Shown: positions 54,007-63,843, counted from the first letter of the stretch. The stretch: 64,000 nt of DNA from Micropruina sonneratiae (GCF_025972045.1 NZ_JAPDHX010000001.1:910787-974786), one strand, 5' to 3'. Translations and numbers: made by a program. The notes: a model not told the origin generated them from the letters alone.

Positions 54007-55284
54007 GTGACTTCACCTATTTCGTCCTCGGCGCGTCCGCGTGGTTCGCGGCGCGCCTGGGTCATGCTGATCGCAATCACCATGCTCAACGTCGTCGGCA
54101 TGACCGTGGTGCTCCCTGTGCTGCCCTTCGTGGTGGCCCGCTACGTCGGTGATCAGTCGCAGCTCGCGATGTGGGTCGGCGCCCTCGAGACCGTCAATGC
54201 ACTGTGCGCCTTCCTGGTCGCGCCGTTGTTCGGCGGCCTGTCGGATCGCTACGGACGCCGTCCCGTCATCGTGCTGGCCGCGTTCGGTGCGGCCGTCGGG
54301 TTCGCCACCTTCGGCGTCGGCGGATCCATCTGGGTGCTGCTGGCGGGCCGGGTCATCCAGGGAGTGACGGCCGGCGACATGCCGGCCCTGTTCGCCTACG
54401 CCGCCGACATCACTCGCCCCGAAGACCGGGCGAAGCGGTTCGGCCTGCTCGGCGCGCTGTCGGGGATCGGCTTCATGGTGGGCCCCGCCCTGGGCGGCCT
54501 GCTCTCCGTGGTCGACCTCGACCTGCCCGTCTTCGTCACCGCCGGCATCGCCACGATCGTGGCAGTGCTGAGCCTGTTCCTGCTGCCCGAGAGCCTCAGG
54601 CCCGAGAACCGGACCGCCTCCCTCGAACTGCACACGCTGCATCCGGTCCGGGTGTTCCGCACCGCCTTCTCCCGCCCCGACCTGCGGGGCCTGCTGCTGG
54701 CCGTCGTGCTGGTCGGCCTGCCGTTCGGCATGTTCGTGAACAACGTCAGCGTGCTGGCCCTCGACCAGGTGCACTGGAGCGCGACCGAGGTGGGGCTGCT
54801 GACCGCGGGGGTGGGCGTCCTGGACATCGTGTTGCAGGGCGGTCTGATGCAGATCCTGCTGCCGCGCATCGGTGAGCGTGGGGTGATCATCGCGGGCGTC
54901 GTCGCCCAGGCGGTGGGCATGTTGGCACTGGCCCTGGTGGCGTCCGTGGTGGCGCAGCCCTGGCTGCTGATCGTCGGCACCCTCGCGCTGGGCGGCGGGC
55001 AGGGCCCGGCCACGGCGGCCTTGGACGGCGTGGTGTCCCTGCAGGCCGGCGACGACGAGCAGGGTTGGGTGGCCGGCGTCCTGCAGTCGCTCAACACCGG
55101 TCTCAATGTCGTCGCGCCCCTGCTGGCCGGCGTGCTGTACACCACGCTGACCCGCTCGACGCCCTACTGGCTGGGCTTCGCCATGGTCGCCGCCGCGGTG
55201 CTGCTGCTGACCCGGCTCCGGTTCCCGAGCCCGGCCGGGCAGCCACTCTCCGACACGGTGGCGACCGACGCCCTCCCCGGCTGA
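54007..55284 (+). CDS. MFS drug-efflux-type transporter
   Basis: A 425-residue, 12-helix transporter. Motif A between helices 2 and 3 is GGLSDRYGRRPVIVLAAFG, and motif C in helix 5 is ALSGIGFMVGPALGGLL, the mark of drug/H+ antiporters such as TetA. GTG 54007 is six bases after TACAGT. It is controlled by the divergent TetR protein; its substrate is unknown, perhaps a ligand of that repressor. Confidence 0.9.
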   Translation: MTSPISSSARPRGSRRAWVMLIAITMLNVVGMTVVLPVLPFVVARYVGDQSQLAMWVGALETVNALCAFLVAPLFGGLSDRYGRRPVIVLAAFGAAVGFATFGVGGSIWVLLAGRVIQGVTAGDMPALFAYAADITRPEDRAKRFGLLGALSGIGFMVGPALGGLLSVVDLDLPVFVTAGIATIVAVLSLFLLPESLRPENRTASLELHTLHPVRVFRTAFSRPDLRGLLLAVVLVGLPFGMFVNNVSVLALDQVHWSATEVGLLTAGVGVLDIVLQGGLMQILLPRIGERGVIIAGVVAQAVGMLALALVASVVAQPWLLIVGTLALGGGQGPATAALDGVVSLQAGDDEQGWVAGVLQSLNTGLNVVAPLLAGVLYTTLTRSTPYWLGFAMVAAAVLLLTRLRFPSPAGQPLSDTVATDALPG

Positions 55285-55338
55285 CTCTCACCGTTTACGG
55301 CCCTGTTGTGCCGCCCGGAGGCGGTACAGGATGGGGTG

Positions 55339-56502
55339 ATGGACAGCATCGTCATCCTGGGCGGCGGACTGACCGCCGCCAACGCCGTCGAGACCCTGCG
55401 TGAGGAGGGTTTCGACGGGCCGGTCACCGTGGTGGCGGCAGAGCCGCTGCTGCCCTACGAACGGCCGCCGCTCTCCAAGGACGTGCTGCAGGGCGCAGCC
55501 GAGTTCGAGGTACTGCACGACGCCCATTGGTACGCCGAACGCGAGGTGCGGGTGCTCACCGGCATCGAGGCGTCCGGGCTCGACCTGGAGGGGCGGGTGG
55601 TCGGCCTGGTCGGCGGCGACGAGCTGCACTACGACCGGCTGTTGATCGCCACCGGCGCCGAACCGCGGCTGCCGGACCTGCCAGGGATCGACCGGGTCCG
55701 GGTGCTGCGCACCCGCGCCGACGAGCAACTGCTGCGTTCCGGCCTCACCGAGGGAACCCGGCTGGCGATCATCGGCGGCGGTTGGATCGGCCTCGAGGTG
55801 GCGGCCTCCGCACGCCAGGCCGGGGTGGACGTCACCGTGCTGGTCCGCGGCGAGGCGCCGCTGGCCGGCGTGCTGGGGCCGCGCCTGGCCGGTCACCTTG
55901 CCGACCTGCACCGCGGGCACGGTGTCGAGGTGCGCACCGGCGTCCAGACCCTGGCCGTGACCGGCACCGGGGTGGCCACCTCACAGGGCGAGATCGGTGC
56001 CGACGTGGTGCTGGCCGCGACCGGGGTGCGGCCGAACACCGCGCTCGCGGAGACATCCGGGCTGGCGGTGGACGACGGCATCGTCACCGACGCGGCGCTG
56101 CGCACCTCCGACCCCCACGTGTGGGCGGCCGGGGACGTCGCCCTGGCGCTGAACACGGCGCTGGGACCGCTGCGAATCGAGCACTGGGACAACGCCATCC
56201 GGCAGGGCAAGCTGGCCGCCCGGTCGATGCTCGGCCAGGACGTCGGCTACGACTGGCAGCCGTACTTCTTCACCGACCAGTTCGAGTTCTCGATGGAGTA
56301 CGTCGGCCACTCCTCGCCGGCCGACACCGTGGAGCTGCGCGGCGACGTCGAGGGCAACGAGTTCATCGCGTACTGGCTGGGCGGCGCCGACGGGCGCACC
56401 GTGACGGCCGGCATGAACGTCGGCATCTGGGACGTCAACGACACCCTGCGGGACCTGATCGGCAGCAGCGTCAACCCGGCCGAGCTGACCGACCTGCGCT
56501 GA
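55339..56502 (+). CDS. FAD-dependent ferredoxin/rubredoxin reductase-like protein
   Basis: A 387-residue flavoprotein. FAD binding is by SIVILGGGLTAANAVETLREEGF, the NAD(P)-binding site by LAIIGGGWIGLEVAASARQAG, and VWAAGDVALALN closes the FAD site. PYERPPLSKDVL and the C-terminal domain (EHWDNAIRQGKLAARSMLG) fit the ferredoxin reductases of Rieske/P450 systems. There is no neighbouring ferredoxin, so its partner is elsewhere. ATG 55339 follows CAGGAT by six bases; earlier in-frame codons are not family-like. Confidence 0.9.
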   Translation: MDSIVILGGGLTAANAVETLREEGFDGPVTVVAAEPLLPYERPPLSKDVLQGAAEFEVLHDAHWYAEREVRVLTGIEASGLDLEGRVVGLVGGDELHYDRLLIATGAEPRLPDLPGIDRVRVLRTRADEQLLRSGLTEGTRLAIIGGGWIGLEVAASARQAGVDVTVLVRGEAPLAGVLGPRLAGHLADLHRGHGVEVRTGVQTLAVTGTGVATSQGEIGADVVLAATGVRPNTALAETSGLAVDDGIVTDAALRTSDPHVWAAGDVALALNTALGPLRIEHWDNAIRQGKLAARSMLGQDVGYDWQPYFFTDQFEFSMEYVGHSSPADTVELRGDVEGNEFIAYWLGGADGRTVTAGMNVGIWDVNDTLRDLIGSSVNPAELTDLR

Positions 56503-56534
56503 GCGCCCGCTTCGGGTGGTGACAGAATCACCGG

Positions 56535-57437
56535 GTGCCCGAGCTGCCCGAAGTCGAGACCGTCCGCGCCGGTCTGGCCGCCATCGTGACCGGACGCCGG
56601 ATCGAGCAGGTCACCGTGCTGCACGCCAGGCCGGTGCGCCGGCACGTCGGTGGGCCGGGCGACTTCGCCGCCGCCCTGGCCGGGCGCACCTTCGACGATC
56701 CGCGCCGGCGCGGTAAGTACCTGTGGCTGCCCTTCACCGACGGCGACGCCCTGCTCGCCCACCTCGGCATGAGCGGCCAGTTCCGGCTGGACGCCGCCGA
56801 CGCCCCGTTGCTGCCCAACACTCGCGTGCTGTTCGACCTGGCGCCGCCACCGGTTGGCCCTCTCGACACCACGGTGGCGCCGTCACTCAACCAGCTCCGC
56901 TTCGTCGACCAACGGATGTTCGGCGGGCTGTCGCTCAGTCCGGGGGGCGCCGACCTGCCCGCCGAACTGGCCCACATCGGCCGCGACCTGTTCGACCCGG
57001 ACTTCGACACCGCCTCGGTGGTGGCGAGGATCCGTCGCAAGCGCTCCGGCATCAAACGGGTGCTGCTCGACCAGACGGTTACCTCCGGCATCGGGAACAT
57101 CTATGCCGACGAGGCGCTGTGGCGGGTGAAACTGCACTACGACACCGCCGCGGACTCGCTGCGCCCCGCCCGCATCCGTGAACTCCTGGACGCCGCCCGC
57201 ACCGTCATGGCCGAGGCGCTGGCCCAGGGCGGCACCTCGTTCGACTCCCTCTACGTCAACGTCAACGGATCGTCGGGCTACTTCGGCCGGGCGCTCGCCG
57301 TCTACGGCCGGGAGGGCCTGCCCTGCCTGCGGTGCGGGCGTGCAATCGTGCGGGAGGCGTTCATGAACCGTTCGTCGTTCCGCTGCCCGTCGTGCCAGCG
57401 GCGTCCGCGCGCCGCGACCTATAGGGTGCCTGGGTGA
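56535..57437 (+). CDS. mutM: formamidopyrimidine-DNA glycosylase
   Basis: A 300-residue Fpg that removes 8-oxoguanine and nicks the DNA. PELPEVETVRAGL carries the catalytic Pro and Glu after Met removal, with the conserved Lys in RRRGKYLWL. The H2TH region is LDQTVTSGIGNIYADEALW and the zinc finger CLRCGRAIVREAF with CPSC. GTG 56535 follows CAGAAT by six bases. Its stop overlaps the start of the GtrA-like gene, and mutM-smc adjacency is usual in actinobacteria. Confidence 0.96.
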   Translation: MPELPEVETVRAGLAAIVTGRRIEQVTVLHARPVRRHVGGPGDFAAALAGRTFDDPRRRGKYLWLPFTDGDALLAHLGMSGQFRLDAADAPLLPNTRVLFDLAPPPVGPLDTTVAPSLNQLRFVDQRMFGGLSLSPGGADLPAELAHIGRDLFDPDFDTASVVARIRRKRSGIKRVLLDQTVTSGIGNIYADEALWRVKLHYDTAADSLRPARIRELLDAARTVMAEALAQGGTSFDSLYVNVNGSSGYFGRALAVYGREGLPCLRCGRAIVREAFMNRSSFRCPSCQRRPRAATYRVPG

Positions 57438-57994
57438 CCACCGCCGGCCCCTTCTACCGCCGCTACGCCCACGTCGGCCGGCAGTTCCTCAAGTTCGGCC
57501 TGGTGGGTGGCGCCGGTGTCGTGGTCAACATGGTGGTCGCCATCATCATGAACAAGGCCAACGGCGGCACCGTCAACGCCCAGAACATCCTGTTCAGCAT
57601 TCCCGGCACCCCCTACAACGTCCGGTTCACGGTGTTGGTGTGGGTCGTCGGCTTCCTGGTCGCCAACCTGTTCAACTTCGAGTTGAACCGGCGCTGGACG
57701 TTCAAGGCGGGAAACGCGGCACCGTGGTTGAAGGAGTTCCTGCCCTTCCTCGCCGTCGGCAGCGCCGCGGCCCTGGTCGGAATCTTCATCAAGGTCGGCT
57801 TCACCAATCCCACCTCGCCGATCTACCTGCCGTACCCGTGGTTCCACGAGGACACCGGCCTGCAGTCACGCGAGTACTGGGCGCAGTTGCTCACCATCGT
57901 CATCACCACGCCGATCAACTTCCTGGTCAACAAGCTGTGGACGTTCCGTTTCGTCCGTAACCGTCACGCGGACTCTGTCGACACCATCGGGTAG
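57434..57994 (+). CDS. GtrA-like membrane protein
   Basis: A 186-residue protein with four helices: FLKFGLVGGAGVVVNMVVAIIM, VLVWVVGFLVANLFNFELNRRWTF, a third near FLPFLAVGSAAALVGIF and a fourth at LLTIVITTPINFLVNKLWTFRF. NFELNRRWTF and the repeat NKLWTFRF are the GtrA-family marks; GtrA proteins are thought to flip polyprenyl-linked sugars. GTG 57434 stands six bases after TAGGGT (57422-57427) inside the end of mutM, so it has its own promoter. The smc start is four bases beyond its stop. Confidence 0.88.
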   Translation: MTTAGPFYRRYAHVGRQFLKFGLVGGAGVVVNMVVAIIMNKANGGTVNAQNILFSIPGTPYNVRFTVLVWVVGFLVANLFNFELNRRWTFKAGNAAPWLKEFLPFLAVGSAAALVGIFIKVGFTNPTSPIYLPYPWFHEDTGLQSREYWAQLLTIVITTPINFLVNKLWTFRFVRNRHADSVDTIG

Positions 57995-57997
57995 CCC

Positions 57998-60900
57998 ATG
58001 CATCTGAAGTCCCTCACCCTGCGCGGTTTCAAGTCGTTCGCCTCCACCACCAGCCTCGCCTTCGAGCCCGGCATCACCTGCGTCGTCGGCCCCAACGGCT
58101 CCGGCAAGTCGAACGTGGTGGACGCCCTGAGCTGGGTGATGGGCGAGCAGGGGGCCAAGTCGCTGCGCGGCGGGAAGATGGAGGACGTCATCTTCGCCGG
58201 CACGTCCGGACGCGCACCGCTGGGCCGGGCCGAAGTGACCCTGACCATCGACAACACCGACGGCGCCCTGCCGATCGACTACACCGAGGTCACGATCAGC
58301 CGCACCATGTTCCGCTCCGGCGGCTCGGAGTACGCGATCAACGGCCACACCGCCCGCTTGCTCGACGTGCAGGATCTGCTGTCCGATTCCGGCATCGGAC
58401 GCGAGATGCACGTCATCGTCGGACAGGGCCAGCTCGACTCGATCCTGCAGGCCACCCCCGAGATCCGCCGCGGCTTCATCGAGGAGGCGGCCGGCGTCCT
58501 GAAGCACCGCAAGCGCAAGGAGAAGGCGCTGCGCAAGCTGGAGGCGACCGCCACCAACCTCAACCGGCTGGGCGACCTGCTGGCCGAGATCCGTCGCCAG
58601 CTCAAGCCGCTCGGACGCCAGGCCGAGGTGGCCCGCAAGGCGGCGGTCATTCAGGCCGAGGTCCGCGACTCGCGGGCCAGGCTGATCGCCGACGACTACC
58701 TGCAGGCCAGCCTCGCCCTGGAATCCGACCTCGCGGCCGAGGCCGAGGTGAAATCGCGCCGGCGCTCGCTCGAGGCCGACCTGGACGCCGCCCGCGCCGC
58801 CGAGGCTCGGGCCGAGGCCGCCAGCCGCGAATCGCTACCGCGGCTGAACGCCGCCCAGGAGACCTGGTACGGCCTGGCGGCATTGCGGGAGCGGCTGGCG
58901 TCGACGGTGACGATCGCCGGCGAGCGGGTCCGCAACGCCGAGGCCGCCGGCGACGGCGACCGCCCCGGCCGCGATCCGGAGCTGATCGAACGCGAGGCCG
59001 CCGAGATGCGCGCCGCCGAGGAGAAGCTCAACGTCGAGGTCGGCCGGGCGGCCGAGGCGCTGGCCGAGGCGACCGCGGCCATGCAGTCCGCCGAGGCCGC
59101 CCACGACCGGGCCGAGAAGACGTTCGCCGCGCAGCAACGCGCGATCGCCGACCGCCGCGAGGGTCTGGCCCGGCTCACCGGCGAGGTGAACACGCTGCGC
59201 AGCCGCACCGAGGCGGCCGGCGCCGAGATCGAGCGACTCGTCGCCGCCCGCGACGACGCCCTGGGCCGCTCCGCGGAGGCCACCCACCGGTTCGCCAGCC
59301 TGGAGACCCGCCTGGCCGGGGTCAGCGAGGGCGAGTCCGGCCTGGACGACGCGTACGAGGCCGCCGCCCAACAGGTCGAGCAGCTCGAGGAGGCGATCGC
59401 GCAGGTGCGGGCAGTCGAGGCTGCGGCGCAGACCGAACGGGCCTCATTGGCGGCCCGACTGGACGCCCTGTCGCTGGGTCTCGAACGCAAGGACGCCTCC
59501 GCGGCGCTGCTCGCCGCGGGCGAGGCCGTCGGTGGACTGCTGGGGTCGGTGGCGACCCTGATCGGCGTCCGGCCCGGCTACGAAACCGCGATCTCGGCCG
59601 CGCTGGGCTCGGCCGCCGACGCGGTCGCGGTCACCGGCCTGGACGCGGCGATGACCGCCTTCGGGCACCTCAAGGCCGAGGACCTGGGCCGGGCCGGACT
59701 GCTGCTGGGTGGTTCGGCCGAACCGAACGAGTCGCCCTGGCCGCCCTTGCCCGACTCGGCGAACTGGGCCGTCGACGTGGTCGACTGCGACGAGGGCGTC
59801 CGGCCGGCGATGGTGCGGCTGCTGCGCAAGGTCGCCGTCGTGGACGACCTGCCCGGGGCGCGGAGCCTGGTCGCCCAACTGCCCGACGTGACGGCGGTGA
59901 CCCGCGAGGGAGACGTGCTGAGTCAGTGGTTCGCGTCGGGTGGTTCGGGCGCCAAGCCGTCGCTGATCGAGGTACAGGCCGCGGTCGACGAGACGAAGGC
60001 GCGGCTGGGCACGGCCCAGGCCGACCTCGAGCGGGCCAGGTTCGCGCTCGCCCAGCGCGAGGGCGAACTGGTCGAGGTCCGCGAACAGGCGGACGCCGCC
60101 CTGGCCAGGCTGCACGAGTCGGACGCCCAGCACGCCGCGCTCGCCGAGGAACTGGCCGCACTCAGCCAGACCGCCCGCGCGGCGCAGGCCGAGGCGCAGC
60201 GGTTGGAGGCGTCCACCGAAGCTGCGCAGGCGACGCGTGAACAGAACCGGGTCGCGCTGGCCGAGTTGGAGGCCCGGCTGGAGCTGGCGTCGGTGCAGAC
60301 CGAGGTCACCGAGGCCGACCCGGCCGAGCGCGATCGTCTCGGCGACCTGGCCCGGCTGGCCCGCGGAGCCGAGATGGAGGCGCGGCTGGCGCTGCGCACC
60401 ACCGAGGAGCGGGCCCGCGCGGTTGCCGGACGGGCGGAGTCGCTGACCAGGGCCGCGGCCGCCGAGCGGCAGGCGCGGCAGCGGGCGGCGGCCCGTCGCG
60501 AGCAGCTGCGCCGCGAGGCCGCCGACGCCCGCGCGGTTGGGGCAGCGGCGACGTGGCTGTTGGGCCGCGTCGAGGCGTCCCAGGAACTGGCGCAGGCGGA
60601 ACGATCCGCCGCCGAAGCGGCCAGGCTGGCCGCCGAGGGCGCCCTGACCGACGCCCGGCGCCTGGGAAGGGAGCTGGCCAAGCAGTTCGAGGAGCTGGTC
60701 GATCACGCCCACCGCGACGAGCTGGCCCGCGCCGAGCAGCGGTTGCGGCTGGAGGCGCTGGCCGAGCGGGCGATGGTCGAACTGGGACTCGACGTCGAGG
60801 TACTGGTGGCCGAGTACGGACCGGACCAGCTCATCCCGGTGCTCACCGCCGAGGACGGTTCGGCGCTCGGCCCCGACGACGAACAGCCGGCACCGGTGCC

Positions 60901-61555
60901 GTTCGTGCGCGCCGAGCAGGAGAAGCGGCTGCGGGCCGCCGAGCGCAACCTCGGCGTCCTGGGCAAGGTGAACCCCCTCGCGCTGGAGGAGTTCGACGCG
61001 ATGCAGGAGCGGCACGCCTTCCTCGCCGAGCAACTCGACGACCTGCGCAAGACCCGTGACGACCTGGCCGGCATCATCGACGACGTGGACGCCCGGGTGC
61101 AGGAGGTGTTCGCGGCCGCCTACGCCGACGTCGAGCAGGCGTTCGAGCAGTCCTTCTCGCGGCTGTTCCCCGGCGGTGAGGGTCGCCTGGTGCTGACCGA
61201 ACCGGGGCAGTGGCTGACCACGGGGGTCGACGTCGAGGCACGCCCGGCGGGCAAGAAGGTGAAGCGGCTGTCGCTGCTGTCGGGCGGCGAGCGGTCGCTG
61301 GTCGCCGTGGCCTTCCTGGTGGCGCTCTTCAAGGCGAGGCCGAGCCCGTTCTACATCCTCGACGAGGTGGAAGCGGCGCTCGACGACACCAACCTGGGCC
61401 GGCTGCTGGAGATCTACGAGGAGCTGCGGGAGAACTCGCAGCTGCTGGTGATCACCCACCAGAAGCGCACCATGGAGATCGCCGACGCCCTCTACGGGGT
61501 GACCATGCGCGCCGACGGGGTGTCGGCGGTCATCTCCCAGCGGCTCCGGGACTGA
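57998..61555 (+). CDS. smc: chromosome segregation protein SMC
   Basis: A 1185-residue SMC ATPase that organises the chromosome with ScpAB. Walker A GPNGSGKS is at 31-38 and the Q-loop lies near LSDSGIGREMHVIVGQGQLD. Two long coiled coils rich in Ala, Glu and Arg flank a hinge at about 505-645 (GGLLGSVATLIGVRPGYETAISAALGSAADAVAV). The C-terminal signature LSGGERS is near 1093-1099 and Walker B D1122 (FYILDEVEAALDD). It follows the GtrA-like gene by three bases. A REP-like palindrome follows the stop. Confidence 0.97.
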   Translation: MHLKSLTLRGFKSFASTTSLAFEPGITCVVGPNGSGKSNVVDALSWVMGEQGAKSLRGGKMEDVIFAGTSGRAPLGRAEVTLTIDNTDGALPIDYTEVTISRTMFRSGGSEYAINGHTARLLDVQDLLSDSGIGREMHVIVGQGQLDSILQATPEIRRGFIEEAAGVLKHRKRKEKALRKLEATATNLNRLGDLLAEIRRQLKPLGRQAEVARKAAVIQAEVRDSRARLIADDYLQASLALESDLAAEAEVKSRRRSLEADLDAARAAEARAEAASRESLPRLNAAQETWYGLAALRERLASTVTIAGERVRNAEAAGDGDRPGRDPELIEREAAEMRAAEEKLNVEVGRAAEALAEATAAMQSAEAAHDRAEKTFAAQQRAIADRREGLARLTGEVNTLRSRTEAAGAEIERLVAARDDALGRSAEATHRFASLETRLAGVSEGESGLDDAYEAAAQQVEQLEEAIAQVRAVEAAAQTERASLAARLDALSLGLERKDASAALLAAGEAVGGLLGSVATLIGVRPGYETAISAALGSAADAVAVTGLDAAMTAFGHLKAEDLGRAGLLLGGSAEPNESPWPPLPDSANWAVDVVDCDEGVRPAMVRLLRKVAVVDDLPGARSLVAQLPDVTAVTREGDVLSQWFASGGSGAKPSLIEVQAAVDETKARLGTAQADLERARFALAQREGELVEVREQADAALARLHESDAQHAALAEELAALSQTARAAQAEAQRLEASTEAAQATREQNRVALAELEARLELASVQTEVTEADPAERDRLGDLARLARGAEMEARLALRTTEERARAVAGRAESLTRAAAAERQARQRAAARREQLRREAADARAVGAAATWLLGRVEASQELAQAERSAAEAARLAAEGALTDARRLGRELAKQFEELVDHAHRDELARAEQRLRLEALAERAMVELGLDVEVLVAEYGPDQLIPVLTAEDGSALGPDDEQPAPVPFVRAEQEKRLRAAERNLGVLGKVNPLALEEFDAMQERHAFLAEQLDDLRKTRDDLAGIIDDVDARVQEVFAAAYADVEQAFEQSFSRLFPGGEGRLVLTEPGQWLTTGVDVEARPAGKKVKRLSLLSGGERSLVAVAFLVALFKARPSPFYILDEVEAALDDTNLGRLLEIYEELRENSQLLVITHQKRTMEIADALYGVTMRADGVSAVISQRLRD

Positions 61556-61559
61556 CCCC

Positions 61560-61587
61560 CGTCATCCCGGCGAACGCCGGGACCTCG
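61560..61587. repeat. single unit of the CCCGGCG palindrome family
   Basis: CGTCATCCCGGCGAACGCC with GGGACCTCG occupies 61560-61587, five bases after smc. It is the reverse orientation of the units at 2106-2226 and can form a stem-loop at the end of the smc message. Confidence 0.75.
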
Positions 61588-61682
61588 TGCCGGCGCGGGC
61601 GGACGCGGTGGCTCACCCTGCGTCGTGGCGTCCGGCGCCCCGAAGCGGGTGAGGCATACTGGAGTGGCTCTAGGAGGTACCC

Positions 61683-61922
61683 GTGGCAGTCGCCCTACTC
61701 GTGATGGTGGTCATTCTCGCCATCGCCATCGGCATCGTCGCGATCGTGGCGATGGGCATGCAGGGCGCCGGCCGTGACAGGGTGCCCGAGTTGGCCAATG
61801 TGATGGCCGAGACCGCGCGGCATCTCAACGGCGACGCCGAGCCGCCGCAGGGCCTTGTGGAGTTCTTCGAGGAGCTGCCCGACCCGCGTCGCAGCGCGTC
61901 CTCGGCCAAGTCCGCGGAGTAA
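61683..61922 (+). CDS. small single-pass membrane protein
   Basis: A 79-residue protein: an N-terminal hydrophobic helix (ALLVMVVILAIAIGIVAIVAMGMQG), then RVPELANVMAETARHLNGD and an acidic Pro-rich tail. I know no function. GTG 61683 has AGGAGG four to nine bases upstream, a strong site. It lies between smc and ftsY; small membrane proteins at this place are not part of the usual actinobacterial order. Confidence 0.7.
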   Translation: MAVALLVMVVILAIAIGIVAIVAMGMQGAGRDRVPELANVMAETARHLNGDAEPPQGLVEFFEELPDPRRSASSAKSAE

Positions 61923-62017
61923 CGCCGAGCGAGGCCGGTGGCCGCCGAGCGGCTCGGCCACGGATCACCGGAGCGGCCCGCGAAAACGCCCGGTCGGATC
62001 GCCCCTAGCATGAGGGC

Positions 62018-63151
62018 GTGGATCTGCTTCAGCTTCTGATCATCGGTGTACTGGGCTTCGCGATCGTCGTCGCGGGCACCATCTTCCTGGCCAGGCGGCG
62101 CATGCTGCCCCCCTCGGAGCCGCGCCGGCAGTTGCCCGAGGAGCCGGCGCCGTCGGAGCCGGCCGGCGAACCGGCGGCCGACCAGCCCGCGGCGTCCGCA
62201 CCGGCGACGCCCACGCTGGAGCGTCCCGAGGCACCGACCACCCGGATGGCTCGGCTGCGTCGTCGGCTGGCCGGCAGCAACAACCCGCTGGCGCGTGGGC
62301 TGTTGTCGATCCTTTCGTCGGACCGGCTGGACGCCGAGGTCTGGGACGACTTCGAGGCCACCCTGATCACCTCCGACCTGGGCGTCGGTCCCACCCAGGA
62401 GCTCGTGGACGCGCTGCGCAGCGAACTGGCGATCGAAGGGGTGGGGGACGCGGGCCGCGCCCGTGACGTGCTGCGCCGGGAACTGCTGCAGCTGGTCAAC
62501 CCCGACTTCGACCGCACCCTTGCCGTCGACGGCGCCGACGGCAAGCCGGGGGTCGTGCTGGTGGTGGGTGTGAACGGCACCGGCAAGACCACCACCATCG
62601 GCAAGCTGGCCCGGGTTCTGGTCGCCGAGGGAAAGTCCGTCGTGCTGGGTGCCGCCGACACGTTCCGTGCCGCCGCGGCCGACCAGCTGCAGACGTGGGG
62701 CGACCGGGTCGGCGTGCCCACCGTCCGCGGCCCCGAGGGCGGAGACCCAGCCGCCGTGGCGTACCAGGCCGTGCAACGCGGCCTCGACGAGGGCGCCGAC
62801 GTCGTGGTCGTCGACACCGCCGGACGCCTGCACACCAAGACCGGGCTGATGGACGAGCTCGGCAAGATCAAGCGGGTCATCGAGAAGCTGGCCCCGGTCA
62901 CCGAGGTGCTGCTGCTGATCGACGCCACCACCGGCCAGAACGGGCTGATCCAGGCCCGCGTGTTCGCCGAGGTGGTGCAGATCACCGGCATCGTGCTGTC
63001 CAAGCTGGACGGCTCGGCCAAGGGCGGCATCGTCGTCCAGGTGCAGCGCGAGCTCGGCGTCCCGGTGAAACTGATCGGCCTCGGTGAGGGTGTCGACGAC
63101 CTGGTGCCGTTCGACGCCGCCGAGTTCGTGGACGCGCTGCTCACCGACTGA
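62018..63151 (+). CDS. ftsY: signal recognition particle receptor FtsY
   Basis: A 377-residue SRP receptor. The N-terminus has a real membrane helix (LLQLLIIGVLGFAIVVAGTIFLA) and a Pro/Ala/Glu linker, then the N domain (LLSILSSDRLDAEVWDDFEATLITSDLGV). The GTPase shows G1 GVNGTGKT at 184-191, DTFRAAAADQL, DTAGR at 266-270 and SKLDGSAKGG. GTG 62018 is six bases after TAGCAT (62006-62011). It follows smc, as in mycobacteria. Confidence 0.97.
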   Translation: MDLLQLLIIGVLGFAIVVAGTIFLARRRMLPPSEPRRQLPEEPAPSEPAGEPAADQPAASAPATPTLERPEAPTTRMARLRRRLAGSNNPLARGLLSILSSDRLDAEVWDDFEATLITSDLGVGPTQELVDALRSELAIEGVGDAGRARDVLRRELLQLVNPDFDRTLAVDGADGKPGVVLVVGVNGTGKTTTIGKLARVLVAEGKSVVLGAADTFRAAAADQLQTWGDRVGVPTVRGPEGGDPAAVAYQAVQRGLDEGADVVVVDTAGRLHTKTGLMDELGKIKRVIEKLAPVTEVLLLIDATTGQNGLIQARVFAEVVQITGIVLSKLDGSAKGGIVVQVQRELGVPVKLIGLGEGVDDLVPFDAAEFVDALLTD

Positions 63152-63294
63152 GCCCGCTCCATCCCCGTCCGTCGGCGCTCGGGCCGACGGTTCGCTGCGG
63201 TCGACCTGGTGTACCGGCGTGGTCTGGGCCGCCGGGGTGTGCCGAAGCGCCGCGCCGCGCGCCACGATCGGCACCAAGCGACGAAGGACGCCCC

Positions 63295-63843
63295 ATGAGA
63301 CTGGTCATCACCCAGAACATGACCGCCGACGGTGCGGTCGAGATGCTCGACGGCTGGTTCGACCCGAGCGTCTCCGACGAGGAGCTGGCTGCGGAGCAGC
63401 GCAGGCAGGACGAGACCTGCGATGCCGTCCTGCTGGGCAGGCAGACGTTCGAGGATTTCCGGGGCTACTGGCCCGATCAGGTGGGCAGCGACACCACCGG
63501 CGTCGCGGAGCAGCTGAACCGGGTGGCGAAGTTCGTGGTCTCCAGCACCCTGGCCGATCCGCAGTGGCGCAACAGCACCGTGCTCGCCGGCGACCCCGTC
63601 GAGGAGGTCGGCCGGGTGAAACAGTTGTCCGGCAACGACGTGGTGCTCACGGGCAGCATCTCCCTGGCGCACCTGGTGATCGCCCAGGGGCTGGTCGACG
63701 AGTTCCGGATGTTCGTGTACCCGGCCGTGCAGGGTCGTGGCCGGCGCTTCTTCCCGGAGGGCTATGCGGCGTCGCTGGAACTGATTGACTGCCGCCGGTT
63801 CAGCTGCGGGGTGACCTACGTGGCGTATCGGCCCGTCGGCTGA
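63295..63843 (+). CDS. dihydrofolate reductase/RibD C-terminal family protein
   Basis: A 182-residue DHFR-fold protein. VITQNMTADGAVEM is the opening strand, and DAVLLGRQTFEDFRGYWP is the NADPH-site helix that marks the RibD-C/DHFR-like family. VVLTGSISLAHLVIAQGLVDEFRMFVYPAVQGRGRRFF is the C-terminal half. It is probably an NADPH-dependent reductase; its substrate is unknown. ATG 63295 follows GAAGGA. It is 143 bases beyond ftsY and has its own gap. Confidence 0.88.
   Translation: MRLVITQNMTADGAVEMLDGWFDPSVSDEELAAEQRRQDETCDAVLLGRQTFEDFRGYWPDQVGSDTTGVAEQLNRVAKFVVSSTLADPQWRNSTVLAGDPVEEVGRVKQLSGNDVVLTGSISLAHLVIAQGLVDEFRMFVYPAVQGRGRRFFPEGYAASLELIDCRRFSCGVTYVAYRPVG

Noticed and set aside
59444-61459. 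671-codon open frame on the minus strand opposite smc
   Set aside because: A shadow of the SMC coiled coil, Leu/Gln/Arg rich, with no recognisable domain.
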